Part shown: piece after piece, positions 9,863 to 17,697 of the stretch
Position numbering within the stretch: the stretch's first letter is position 1
How the letters are laid out: every line of letters begins with the position of its first letter
Source of the DNA: Gemmatimonas aurantiaca
Lineage (GTDB): Bacteria; Gemmatimonadota; Gemmatimonadetes; Gemmatimonadales; Gemmatimonadaceae
Assembly: GCF_037190085.1 (NCBI RefSeq)
Contig: NZ_JBBCJO010000008.1
Span: 24,142 to 88,141, forward strand
Direction of reading: 5' to 3'
Length of the DNA: 64,000 bases
The notes under the pieces: model-generated
Seen by the model: the letters and a program-made list of their open reading frames with translations, nothing else
Told to the model about the DNA's origin: nothing
Database searches by the model: none
Translations under genes and position numbers: made by a program

Positions 9863-9878
9863 ACATTCAAACTATATG
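9860..9878. promoter_or_regulatory. Overlapping divergent start region with candidate leaderless -10 boxes
   Basis: Only 13 bp separate the two divergent ATG codons. On the minus strand TATAGT (complement of 9871-9876) ends 8 nt before the metH ATG. On the plus strand TACATT (9862-9867) ends 8 nt before the ATG at 9876. Neither start has a Shine-Dalgarno. If both ATGs are used, transcription would begin at or beside each start codon and each -10 box would lie at the edge of the opposite gene. Downstream MetH start use (9790) is the alternative. Confidence 0.4.
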
Positions 9879-11798
9879 ATCACGCCCGTCGAACAGCACC
9901 CCGCGCACCCTTCTGATGATGCGCGCTTTCCGAGAGCAGCCCAGCTGGCCAGGCTGCTCGACCCCGATCAGGTGGTGGTGTTCGATGGCGCCATGGGCAC
10001 CATGCTCTACGCGCGCGGTGTCTTCATCAACCAGTGTTACGACGAACTGGTGTTGCGCAGCCCGGATCTCGTGCGGGATGTGCATGCGGCCTATGCGAAG
10101 GCCGGAGCCGAGGTGCTGGAGACGAACACCTTCGGCGCCAATCGGACCAAGCTCGCGCAGTATGGCCTCGAAGAGCAGGTGGAGGCGATCAATCGCCGGG
10201 CGGCCGAGTTGGCGCGCGAAGCGGCGGGTGAGCATCGACTCGTGGCAGGTGCGGTTGGGCCGCTCGGCGTTCGCCTCGAACCGTACGGGCCCACCAGCCG
10301 TGAAGATGCGCGGGCCATTTTCGCCGAACAGATGCGTGCCCTGGTGGCCGGAGGCGCCGACTGTTTCGTGCTGGAAACGTTCGGCGATCTCGAAGAGCTG
10401 CAACAGGCCATTCTGGCCGCCCGCGAAGTGAATCCGTCAGCACCCGTGATCGCGCAGGCCACCATCGGCCCCGATCTGCGCACGGCATTCGGGGCAACTC
10501 CGGAAGACGTGGCGCGCGTGCTCGATCGCTGGGGCGTGGACGTGATCGGGCTCAATTGCTCGGTCGGGCCGCAGACCATCCTGGAAGCCATTGAGCGTAT
10601 GGCCACGGTCACCGACCGCAAATTGTCGGCGCAGCCCAATGCCGGGATGCCGCGTGACGTGGGCGGTCGCAGCATGTACATGGCGAGCCCTGAATACATG
10701 GCCAGTTATGCGCGGCATCTGGTGCAGGCGGGCGCGAAGATCGTGGGCGGGTGCTGCGGTACCACGCCGGAGCACATCAAGGCCATGGCCGAAGGGATCA
10801 GGCCACTGGCGCCACGTACGCGTGTGCAGGTGGGCACGACGGCGGAGTGGCCGGCCGAAGGAACTGCACAGTCTGGCCGCGCTCCGGTTTCGCTCGCGGA
10901 ACGCTCACGGTTGGGCGCGAAGCTGGCAGCCGGACAGTTCGTGACGAGTGTGGAGATTGTACCACCACGCGGAATCGACACCACCAAACTCGAGCAGGAC
11001 GCGGTGCTGCTGGCCAAGGCAGGAGTGGATGCCATCAATGTGCCTGATGGCCCGCGTGCGCAAAGCCGCATGGGTGCGATTGCCACGAGTCTGATCATCG
11101 AGCGACATGGTATCGAAGCGGTGACCCACTACGCCTGCCGCGATCGCAACCTGCTGGGCATGCTCAGCGACCTGCTGGGAGCATCGGCGCTTGGCCTGCG
11201 CAATCTCCTGTTGATCACGGGTGATCCGCCCAAGATGGGACCGTATCCCGACGCCACAGCGGTGTTCGACATCGACGCCATCGGTCTCACCAATCTCGTG
11301 TCGAAGCTCAATCGTGGGCTCGACCCGGGAAAGAATCCGATAGGCGAACCCACGCGGTTCGTGATCGGCGTGGGAGTGAACCCGGTGGCCATCGATCCGG
11401 AGCAGGAACTACGGCGTTTTCACTGGAAGGTGGAGGCGGGTGCGGAGTATGCGATCACTCAGCCCGTGTTCGATCCGGCACAACTGGAACGATTCCTCGA
11501 GTCCATCCAGGACGTGCGCATTCCGGTCATTGCAGGGATCTGGCCGCTGGTCAGTGCCCGGAACGCGGAATTCCTGGCGAACGAGGTACCGGGAGTGACC
11601 GTGCCGGAGGAGGTGTTGCATCGCATGCGCCGCGCGAGTGAGAAGAGCAAGGAGCATGCAGTGGCGGAGGGAATTCAGATCGCACGCGAGGCGCTGGAAC
11701 GTGTGCGTGGAGTCGTGCAGGGGGTGCAGGTGAGCGCACCGTTTGGGCGGGTCGAGTATGTACTCGACGTGATCGACGCAACTCTACGGGTGACCTGA
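9876..11798 (+). CDS. Bifunctional homocysteine S-methyltransferase / 5,10-methylenetetrahydrofolate reductase
   Basis: About 640 residues from the ATG at 9876. The first half is a homocysteine methyltransferase barrel beginning V-F-D-G-A-M-G-T-M-L, with zinc ligands in G-L-N-C-S-V-G and G-G-C-C-G-T-T. The second half, starting near F-V-T-S-V-E-I-V-P-P-R-G, is an MTHFR (MetF) barrel with the FAD-site pattern L-L-I-T-G-D-P-P and a C-terminal Y-A-I-T-Q-P-V-F-D. This is the YitJ-type fusion: it can make 5-methyl-THF and may use an alternative methyl donor for methionine. It diverges from metH and is followed 3 bp later by the amidotransferase gene. The frame is open further upstream, but that part is antisense to metH and lacks family similarity, so 9876 is preferred. 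Confidence 0.92.
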   Translation: MITPVEQHPAHPSDDARFPRAAQLARLLDPDQVVVFDGAMGTMLYARGVFINQCYDELVLRSPDLVRDVHAAYAKAGAEVLETNTFGANRTKLAQYGLEEQVEAINRRAAELAREAAGEHRLVAGAVGPLGVRLEPYGPTSREDARAIFAEQMRALVAGGADCFVLETFGDLEELQQAILAAREVNPSAPVIAQATIGPDLRTAFGATPEDVARVLDRWGVDVIGLNCSVGPQTILEAIERMATVTDRKLSAQPNAGMPRDVGGRSMYMASPEYMASYARHLVQAGAKIVGGCCGTTPEHIKAMAEGIRPLAPRTRVQVGTTAEWPAEGTAQSGRAPVSLAERSRLGAKLAAGQFVTSVEIVPPRGIDTTKLEQDAVLLAKAGVDAINVPDGPRAQSRMGAIATSLIIERHGIEAVTHYACRDRNLLGMLSDLLGASALGLRNLLLITGDPPKMGPYPDATAVFDIDAIGLTNLVSKLNRGLDPGKNPIGEPTRFVIGVGVNPVAIDPEQELRRFHWKVEAGAEYAITQPVFDPAQLERFLESIQDVRIPVIAGIWPLVSARNAEFLANEVPGVTVPEEVLHRMRRASEKSKEHAVAEGIQIAREALERVRGVVQGVQVSAPFGRVEYVLDVIDATLRVT

Positions 11799-11801
11799 AT
11801 C

Positions 11802-13688
11802 ATGTGCGGAATCATCGGGGCCATTTCCTTCCGTGACGCGCTCGATCGACATCTGCTCGAGAAACAGCGCGATACCATGACGCACCGGGGGCCAGACTCC
11901 GCGGGTATGTGGTTTTCTGAGAACGGTCGGGTGGGTTTCGGACATCGGCGACTGGCGATTGTCGATCTGACTCCCGGAGGCCATCAACCGATGGTCGACC
12001 CATTGAACGGAAACACCATCACGTTCAACGGAGAGATATACAACTATCTTCTTCTCCGTGATGAACTGATCGCCAAAGGGCATCTCTTCCGTACACAATC
12101 TGACACGGAAGTCATCCTTGCTGCGTATCGCGAATGGGGTGTCGCCAGCCTCGAACGCCTGCAGGGCATGTTCGCGTTGGCGATCCATGATCAGCAGACG
12201 CAGCGTGTGTTGTTGGCTCGTGACCGAGCCGGTGAGAAGCCCTTGTTCTATCGTGTTACGGACACGGGGTTTTTCTTTGCCAGCGAAGCCAAAGCCCTGC
12301 TGGCTGACCCTTCGTGCCCGCGCCGTGTAAAACGTGAATCGCTCAATGAGTACTTCGCTTATGGATATGTGACGGGCGCCAACACGATGTTTGCCGACAT
12401 CCATCGTGTATTGCCCGGCGAGCGTATCGTCATTGATCTGCAGAAAGGGGGACAGAAGAAACACGATCTGTACTGGCGACTTCCTGAGTTCTCTCCTTCG
12501 TCTGCGTATCCGGACGATACCCAGACGGTCGAGCACGTGCACGAATTGCTGAAAGGAGCAGTGCGCCGACAACTGGCCGCCGATGTTCCTGTAGGTGTGC
12601 TGCTCAGCGGTGGCGTGGATTCGAGTCTGGTTGCTGCCATCGCCGCAGAAGTGAGCGACTCGCGAATCCGCACTTTCACCGCGCGTTTCCCTGGTCATCA
12701 GGGATTTGACGAAGGGCCATTTGCAAGGCTCGTGGCCGACCATATCGGCTCCGAGCATATCGAGCTCGAGACCCCGCCGGCGGACATGGAATTGCTGCAC
12801 ATGCTGGTGGAGCAGTTCGACGACCCCATCGCGGATTCTTCGATGATTCCCACCTATCTCGTTTCAAAGGAGATCCGTAAGCACGCCACGGTCGCCCTTG
12901 GAGGTGATGGCGGCGACGAATTGTTCGGGGGCTATCATCGGTATCCGGCGTTGCTTCGGCAGGAATCGCTCCGACGACGCATCCCTCGTGTGTTTCGTCG
13001 TATCGGAGCGACGGTGGGTTCTGCATTCATCCCGGATGGTGCAAGGGGACGTGGCACCCTCGAAGCGCTTGCGGGAGATGTGGGCACGGGCATCGCCAAT
13101 GCAGGCCGCATTTACCGTGTCGACGAGCGGGTTCAGCTAAGTCCACACCTGCGGGACCTCGGCAAGGACCACCTACAGGCACCAGAGAAGCTCCGTCGGC
13201 AGGCAATGACGAACCGTTTGAGCCCCGTCCAGCGCGGGACTGCCATCGACTTTTCGTCCTATATGGTCGACGATGTGCTGGTTAAAGTCGATCGCGCGAG
13301 CATGCTCACCTCTCTGGAAGTCCGTGCTCCGTTTCTCGATGTTCCGGTTGTCGAGTATGCTTTCCACGCGGTACCGGATTATCTGAAGGCCACCCAACAA
13401 GACCGGAAAGTGGTACTTCGACGTTTGGGAGCAGTCCTTCTGCCACCGACATTGGATCTCAAACGGAAGCAGGGGTTTTCCATTCCGGTGGACAGTTGGA
13501 TGCGGAGTACCTGGCGTCCAATTCTCGACCACGTCTCTCTGAAACGTCCATTCAGCCTGATAGATGAGACGACGTTGGCCAAGTATCGGAGTTTGCTGCT
13601 ACGTGGCCGACCGGTGGGCGACAGACTATTCGCCATGGTGTTTCTTAGACTCTGGGAAGAACATTTTCGCATCTCAGACGTCATATAG
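11802..13688 (+). CDS. asnB: Asparagine synthase (glutamine-hydrolysing) family amidotransferase
   Basis: 628 residues. Mature Cys2 (M-C-G-I-I-G) is the class II glutaminase nucleophile, followed by T-H-R-G-P-D-S and G-H-R-R-L-A-I-V-D. The synthase half has the PP-loop S-G-G-V-D-S-S near residues 268-274 and G-G-D-G-G-D-E-L-F-G-G-Y. It transfers glutamine-derived ammonia to an acyl-adenylate, classically aspartate to asparagine. Homologues in exosortase/EPS loci amidate cell-surface substrates instead, and the neighbouring sugar and acyl-transfer genes leave that possible. The ATG lies 3 bp past the MTHFR stop, so co-transcription is likely. All catalytic motifs I looked for are present. Confidence 0.9.
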   Translation: MCGIIGAISFRDALDRHLLEKQRDTMTHRGPDSAGMWFSENGRVGFGHRRLAIVDLTPGGHQPMVDPLNGNTITFNGEIYNYLLLRDELIAKGHLFRTQSDTEVILAAYREWGVASLERLQGMFALAIHDQQTQRVLLARDRAGEKPLFYRVTDTGFFFASEAKALLADPSCPRRVKRESLNEYFAYGYVTGANTMFADIHRVLPGERIVIDLQKGGQKKHDLYWRLPEFSPSSAYPDDTQTVEHVHELLKGAVRRQLAADVPVGVLLSGGVDSSLVAAIAAEVSDSRIRTFTARFPGHQGFDEGPFARLVADHIGSEHIELETPPADMELLHMLVEQFDDPIADSSMIPTYLVSKEIRKHATVALGGDGGDELFGGYHRYPALLRQESLRRRIPRVFRRIGATVGSAFIPDGARGRGTLEALAGDVGTGIANAGRIYRVDERVQLSPHLRDLGKDHLQAPEKLRRQAMTNRLSPVQRGTAIDFSSYMVDDVLVKVDRASMLTSLEVRAPFLDVPVVEYAFHAVPDYLKATQQDRKVVLRRLGAVLLPPTLDLKRKQGFSIPVDSWMRSTWRPILDHVSLKRPFSLIDETTLAKYRSLLLRGRPVGDRLFAMVFLRLWEEHFRISDVI

Positions 13689-13863
13689 TTGACATAACCA
13701 GAAGAGTCTGGTTGCTCCCGAAGCATCTTGCGAAGAGATCCAGGGATGGTGAATTTCGGCATCGGTGTTCGTTGAATAGAAAGCGGTCGCCGCGAGCCCG
13801 TCGATCCGATATCCTTCTTTTATAGCCTCACTCATCTATCAGCACTCTGCCCAGCCATCGACC

Positions 13864-15021
13864 GTGACCGACTCCGTCCATCGCCCCCTGACCCTGCTGT
13901 CCGAAGAAGAGGAACTCTTTCGCGCTGCCGTCGAAGAGCTTGCGGAAAGCGAGGTTCGCCCGCGTGTTCACGCCATGGAGACTGCCGGCAAGGTTGACCC
14001 GGCATTGACCGCGAAATTTTTCGAGCTCGGTCTCATGGGTATTGAGCTTCCTGAGCAGTACGGGGGGGCGCAGGGATCTTTGATGATGGTTACCCTTGCC
14101 GTCGAGGAGCTGAGCAAGGTGGATGCAAGCGCTGCCATCCAAGTGGACGTACAGAACACGCTCGTGAATTATCCCCTGCATCGCTATGGAAGCCAGGAGC
14201 AACGCGCACGCATTCTGCCGCGGATGACGGCTGACACCATCGGTGCCTATGCGCTCTCCGAGCCCGGATCGGGCTCGGATGCCTTCGGTCTTGCCACGCG
14301 TGCCGATCGAGCGGACGGCGGCTGGATCCTCAACGGCAGCAAGGCCTGGATCACCAATGGCGGCGAAGCCAACGTCTTCGTGGTGTTCGCCAACACGAAG
14401 CCTGAAGCGGGCTACAAGGGCATCACCGCATTTGTCTTGGAACGGGGTGTCGAAGGCTTCACTGTGGGCAAGAAGGAAGACAAGCTCGGCATTCGGGCTT
14501 CCAGCACCACGGCCCTTCACTTTGAGAACGCATTTGTGCCCGACGCTGATGTGCTCGGCGATGTTGGCCAGGGATACAAGATCGCTATTGAGACCCTCAA
14601 CGAGGGTCGTATCGGTATCGGTGCACAGATGATCGGTGTGGCACAGGGGGCTCTGAGCGCAGCGACAGCCTATCTGAAAGAGCGTAAACAGTTTGGCAAG
14701 GCGCTCGCCGAGTTTCAGGGCATTCAATTCCAAGTAGCTCAAGCGGCCACCGAACTGGAAGCCGCGCGCTTGATGGTCTACAATGCGGCGCGCCTTAAGG
14801 ATGCGGGCAAAGATATTGCTCGTGAAGGAGCGATGGCCAAACTTTTCGCCTCGCAAATGTGCGAGCGAGTGACTTCGCTCTGCGTGGAGCTCTTCGGTGG
14901 TTACGGCTACACTCGAGAGTATCCGGCGGAGAAATTCTATCGTGATGCGAAGATCGGTACGATTTATGAGGGCACAAGCAACATGCAGTTGCAGACCATC
15001 GCTAAGTCTGTCCTACGGTAG
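13864..15021 (+). CDS. Acyl-CoA dehydrogenase (short/branched-chain type)
   Basis: 385 residues, usual for the family. The FAD-binding signature A-Y-A-L-S-E-P-G-S-G-S-D is near 128-139, W-I-T-N-G near 161-165, and the C-terminal segment I-Y-E-G-T-S-N-M-Q contains the catalytic base E369. It catalyses alpha,beta-dehydrogenation of acyl thioesters with electrons passed to ETF. The start is GTG at 13864; no Shine-Dalgarno is obvious. It is followed 6 bp later by a beta-helix acyltransferase on the same strand. Because a stand-alone adenylation enzyme and a carrier protein lie on the other strand, a role on carrier-bound acyl groups (as in PltE-type prolyl-PCP oxidases) is conceivable, but sequence features look like ordinary SBCAD. 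Confidence 0.9.
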   Translation: MTDSVHRPLTLLSEEEELFRAAVEELAESEVRPRVHAMETAGKVDPALTAKFFELGLMGIELPEQYGGAQGSLMMVTLAVEELSKVDASAAIQVDVQNTLVNYPLHRYGSQEQRARILPRMTADTIGAYALSEPGSGSDAFGLATRADRADGGWILNGSKAWITNGGEANVFVVFANTKPEAGYKGITAFVLERGVEGFTVGKKEDKLGIRASSTTALHFENAFVPDADVLGDVGQGYKIAIETLNEGRIGIGAQMIGVAQGALSAATAYLKERKQFGKALAEFQGIQFQVAQAATELEAARLMVYNAARLKDAGKDIAREGAMAKLFASQMCERVTSLCVELFGGYGYTREYPAEKFYRDAKIGTIYEGTSNMQLQTIAKSVLR

Positions 15022-15027
15022 ACGGCA

Positions 15028-15633
15028 ATGACTCGCCCCTCGAGAGTCCAGCGCGCGATGAGCAATCCGATGGAGGCTTTGAGCGTAGCCTGGGCTCTCG
15101 CCAAGGGTCAATACTATAAGATCTCATTGCCGTTACGAGGTTTGAAGTTCTCTGCAGGACGTAATTTTCGGGTCTTTGGGAAGATGACCGTCTCGGGTCC
15201 CGGTCGGGTCGAGTTTGGCGATGATGTAATGGTTGGCATGCACGTGACTCCTTTCACCCATGCACCCACCGCTGTCATCCGCGTTGGCAACCACTGTTTC
15301 CTGAATGGCGCCAGAATCGGTTGCTCCGAGCGGATCGAAATTGGGGATCATTCAATCGTCGCAGAAGCGCGATTGATGGATACCAACTTTCACTCCACGC
15401 GCGCGGATCGTTGGAACCCCGAGGCACCAGTCAAGGTGAGTCCTGTGGTGCTTGAGGAGAATGTCTGGGTTGCCGCGAATGCTGGCATCCTCCCTGGCAC
15501 CAGGATCGGCCGAAACTCGGTGGTGGGGTTTGGTGCGGTGCTTTCGGGTGCATTTCCACCTGACTCGCTCATTGCTGGAAACCCTGCTGTAGTGGTGAAA
15601 CAGATCGAACCTGCCCCCACTTCCGATACGTGA
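15028..15633 (+). CDS. Left-handed beta-helix (hexapeptide repeat) acyltransferase
   Basis: 201 residues from ATG 15028; an internal ATG at 15058 is an alternative start. A basic, hydrophobic N-terminus is followed by hexapeptide repeats of the [LIV]-G-x-x pattern (for example V-E-F-G-D-D, I-R-V-G-N-H, I-E-I-G-D-H), then V-W-V-A-A-N-A-G-I-L-P-G-T-R-I-G and I-A-G-N-P-A at the C-terminus, as in WbbJ/maltose-O-acetyltransferase-like enzymes. The H-S in N-F-H-S-T fits the conserved active-site histidine region. It probably O-acylates a sugar or small molecule. It is clearly paralogous to the minus-strand protein at 16826-17473. Its stop overlaps the next gene's GTG (GTGA). Confidence 0.85.
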   Translation: MTRPSRVQRAMSNPMEALSVAWALAKGQYYKISLPLRGLKFSAGRNFRVFGKMTVSGPGRVEFGDDVMVGMHVTPFTHAPTAVIRVGNHCFLNGARIGCSERIEIGDHSIVAEARLMDTNFHSTRADRWNPEAPVKVSPVVLEENVWVAANAGILPGTRIGRNSVVGFGAVLSGAFPPDSLIAGNPAVVVKQIEPAPTSDT

Positions 15634-16805
15634 GTAAACACATTAACCCAACCGCGGCGAGAGATATCAGAGTCTGCCTTGCAGCGGAGGAGGTAAAGAC
15701 TCGACTCGAAGAGCTCGCGCTACGAATCATTGCAAGACCGGAGTCCACTTTTGGCATGAATGGGGTGGCGCTTTTTGCGGAAGACATGTGGCAGAACCGC
15801 ATCTCGGTCATTGCGGGGACCGACATCCATCACCGACCGCTCTCCAGTGAAAGCACCTTTTGTCTTGCATCGGTCGGGAAGCTCGCTATCGCGCTTCTCG
15901 TGCTTCAGCTCGTCGACGAGGGGAAGGTCTCTCTCGATACGACATTGGGTGAAGCGAACAGGCTGATCACGGGCGATGTGCGAAACGCTACCCTACGCGA
16001 CGCCCTTTCGCATCGGAGCAATATTCCTCCGATTCTTTCGGAAGAGTTGGTGCCCTATAGTGCAGGCCTCGTACCTGAAGATATTCGAAATGCGTGTCGC
16101 GCACTCGATAGAGTACCCGATTCAGGACGACAAATCAGGTACAGTGATGTGGCATACGGTTTACTGGCGGATGTCGTAGAGAACTGCTCTGCACTTCCGC
16201 TCTCGGAATGTCTTTCCGGTCTGAATAGAACGCTTGGCACGCGGCTTACCATCGGCTTGCCTCCACGCGAAGGATACGTGGAAGTCGCCGACATTCCGGG
16301 TTTGTACTCTCATACCACGATCGCTCCAATCAATTCCGCTTTTTGGCACTCACTCAGCCTGCCTTGGGTTGCCATCTGTGGCGCCCCGGATGATGGACTT
16401 CGATTGATTGGAGCGTTCGCCGAACATCGAAGCCTTCTCAGTCCCCAGCTTCGCACCGCGGCTATTTCCGATCCCGATAACGGAATGCTCTGTGGAGGAA
16501 TTCCATCCTCGCCTGGATACCTGGGAATAGGCCCCAGTCCTCTACTTACCTGGTCCCCGTGCAGCTGGGCTCTTGGGGCGGAACTTCGGGGTGAAAAGTC
16601 TCCACATTGGACTCCCAAAGAAGCGCATATTTCTTCGTTCGGTCACGTTGGCATTAGCGGCGCCCTCGCCTGGCATGATCCGACTGTGGGCGTTTCCTGG
16701 GCGATGGTAGGTACACGCTGCAGTCATTCCGGTTGGCTTCTTCGCTATGGCCCAATGCTGGGAAGTGCAGTACTGCGGAGCGTGATCAGAGAGACCGCTG
16801 CCTGA
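15630..16805 (+). CDS. Serine hydrolase of the beta-lactamase / class C penicillin-binding fold
   Basis: 391 residues with GTG start overlapping the acyltransferase stop by four bases. The first motif S81-V-G-K84 lies in L-A-S-V-G-K-L-A, the second is Y171-S-D, and a C-terminal G-H-V-G is the third-motif equivalent, so the PF00144 triad is recognisable. No clear signal peptide is visible, so it may be cytoplasmic. Family members include esterases, D-aminopeptidases and transesterases; with a dedicated acyltransferase upstream, a transacylase or esterase acting on the same product is plausible. Antibiotic hydrolysis should not be inferred, since the family is broad. Confidence 0.75.
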   Translation: MSKHINPTAARDIRVCLAAEEVKTRLEELALRIIARPESTFGMNGVALFAEDMWQNRISVIAGTDIHHRPLSSESTFCLASVGKLAIALLVLQLVDEGKVSLDTTLGEANRLITGDVRNATLRDALSHRSNIPPILSEELVPYSAGLVPEDIRNACRALDRVPDSGRQIRYSDVAYGLLADVVENCSALPLSECLSGLNRTLGTRLTIGLPPREGYVEVADIPGLYSHTTIAPINSAFWHSLSLPWVAICGAPDDGLRLIGAFAEHRSLLSPQLRTAAISDPDNGMLCGGIPSSPGYLGIGPSPLLTWSPCSWALGAELRGEKSPHWTPKEAHISSFGHVGISGALAWHDPTVGVSWAMVGTRCSHSGWLLRYGPMLGSAVLRSVIRETAA

Positions 16806-16825
16806 CGCATCTCTATCACCCGGAT

Positions 16826-17473
16826 TCAGGGAATTCTTCCAGCCACTCGCGCGGGATTACCAAGAATCATCACGCCTGACGGAAACTCGCCTTTGCAAAT
16901 CGCCGCCATTGCTACCACAGAGTCATTTCCGATTCGTGTTCCAGGCAACAGCCCAGCATCCGGAGAAACCCACACGTTATCCCCGATCTCTACTGGCGCT
17001 TCAAGAACAGGAGCTGGAGCAGATCCACTACTACGGCGAATAGAGTGGAATGACGAATCGAGGATGCGGCAATTGGCCACAAGGCAATCACGTCCAATGC
17101 GTACCAAGCAGACACAACTCACGCGTGTGCCATCCAGTTTGGTACGATCTCCTATCTCGATACGAGCCCCTGTCGCGTTAGTCCACGGCGTAACACGTCC
17201 GTAGATCTGCACATCGTCTCCCAACACCACCGTCCCTGGGCCTTGAATGCTCAAGCGCCCATAAATACGAAGTCCTCGACCTACTTGTATGCGAGGCCTG
17301 AAGGCGTGGACCCACCATGTGAACACCATGCCACGGATCACGGCCAGCAGCACCGTGAACGCATGCCCGGGTTCCTGAAATGCACGAATGACCTGCGACC
17401 AGTTCTTCGCAGGAGAGAGTCGTGGCGATTGCTCGATGAAGAGCCCGTCAGCGGGCTGTATGTCGGTGGACAT
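16826..17473 (-). CDS. Left-handed beta-helix (hexapeptide repeat) acyltransferase, paralogue of 15028-15633
   Basis: 215 residues. After an N-terminal amphipathic region with a hydrophobic patch (about 40-55), hexapeptide coils run from about 68 on (L-R-I-Y-G-R, V-V-L-G-D-D, I-E-I-G-D-R, V-R-I-G-R-D), followed by S-S-F-H-S-I, V-W-V-S-P-D-A-G-L-L-P-G-T-R-I-G and I-L-G-N-P-A. The order and spacing match the plus-strand acyltransferase, so the two are paralogues facing each other across the hydrolase gene. It overlaps the carrier-protein gene upstream by 26 bp and ends the minus-strand operon adenylation enzyme - carrier - acyltransferase, which suggests that it may take an acyl or aminoacyl group from the carrier. 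Confidence 0.85.
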   Translation of the reverse strand: MSTDIQPADGLFIEQSPRLSPAKNWSQVIRAFQEPGHAFTVLLAVIRGMVFTWWVHAFRPRIQVGRGLRIYGRLSIQGPGTVVLGDDVQIYGRVTPWTNATGARIEIGDRTKLDGTRVSCVCLVRIGRDCLVANCRILDSSFHSIRRSSGSAPAPVLEAPVEIGDNVWVSPDAGLLPGTRIGNDSVVAMAAICKGEFPSGVMILGNPARVAGRIP

Positions 17474-17684
17474 AGGTCCGGATGGCAGACACCGACGTCA
17501 GATCGGGAATATCATCATCGTCGATAGTGATCCCATACGCATCCTCCAGCGCACCGATCAACGCCACATGGTTGGCAGAATCCCATTGCGGGATCAACTG
17601 ATAGCCGATGGAGTCGTCGATCCGCTCGAGCGGGAGACGCAGGGCGTTGGCAAGGACTTCCTCGAGAGATACGGATACGGACAT
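17448..17684 (-). CDS. Acyl/peptidyl carrier protein (DltC-like size)
   Basis: 78 acidic residues, predicted four-helix bundle. S36 in W-D-S-A-N-H-V is the likely 4'-phosphopantetheine site; the preceding Asp and following hydrophobic helix fit carrier proteins, although the usual D-S-L is D-S-A here. The size equals DltC. It starts 13 bp after the stop of the adenylation enzyme and overlaps the acyltransferase, so the three genes form one operon. The probable role is to receive an activated amino or fatty acid from the adenylating enzyme and hand it to a transferase. No phosphopantetheinyl transferase is visible in the window. Confidence 0.85.
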   Translation of the reverse strand: MSVSVSLEEVLANALRLPLERIDDSIGYQLIPQWDSANHVALIGALEDAYGITIDDDDIPDLTSVSAIRTYVHRHTAR

Positions 17685-17697
17685 CGATGAGATGAGT

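Noticed and set aside
9863..9875. Cobalamin or SAM riboswitch upstream of metH
   Set aside because: Only 13 bp separate the divergent starts, so there is no room for an aptamer.
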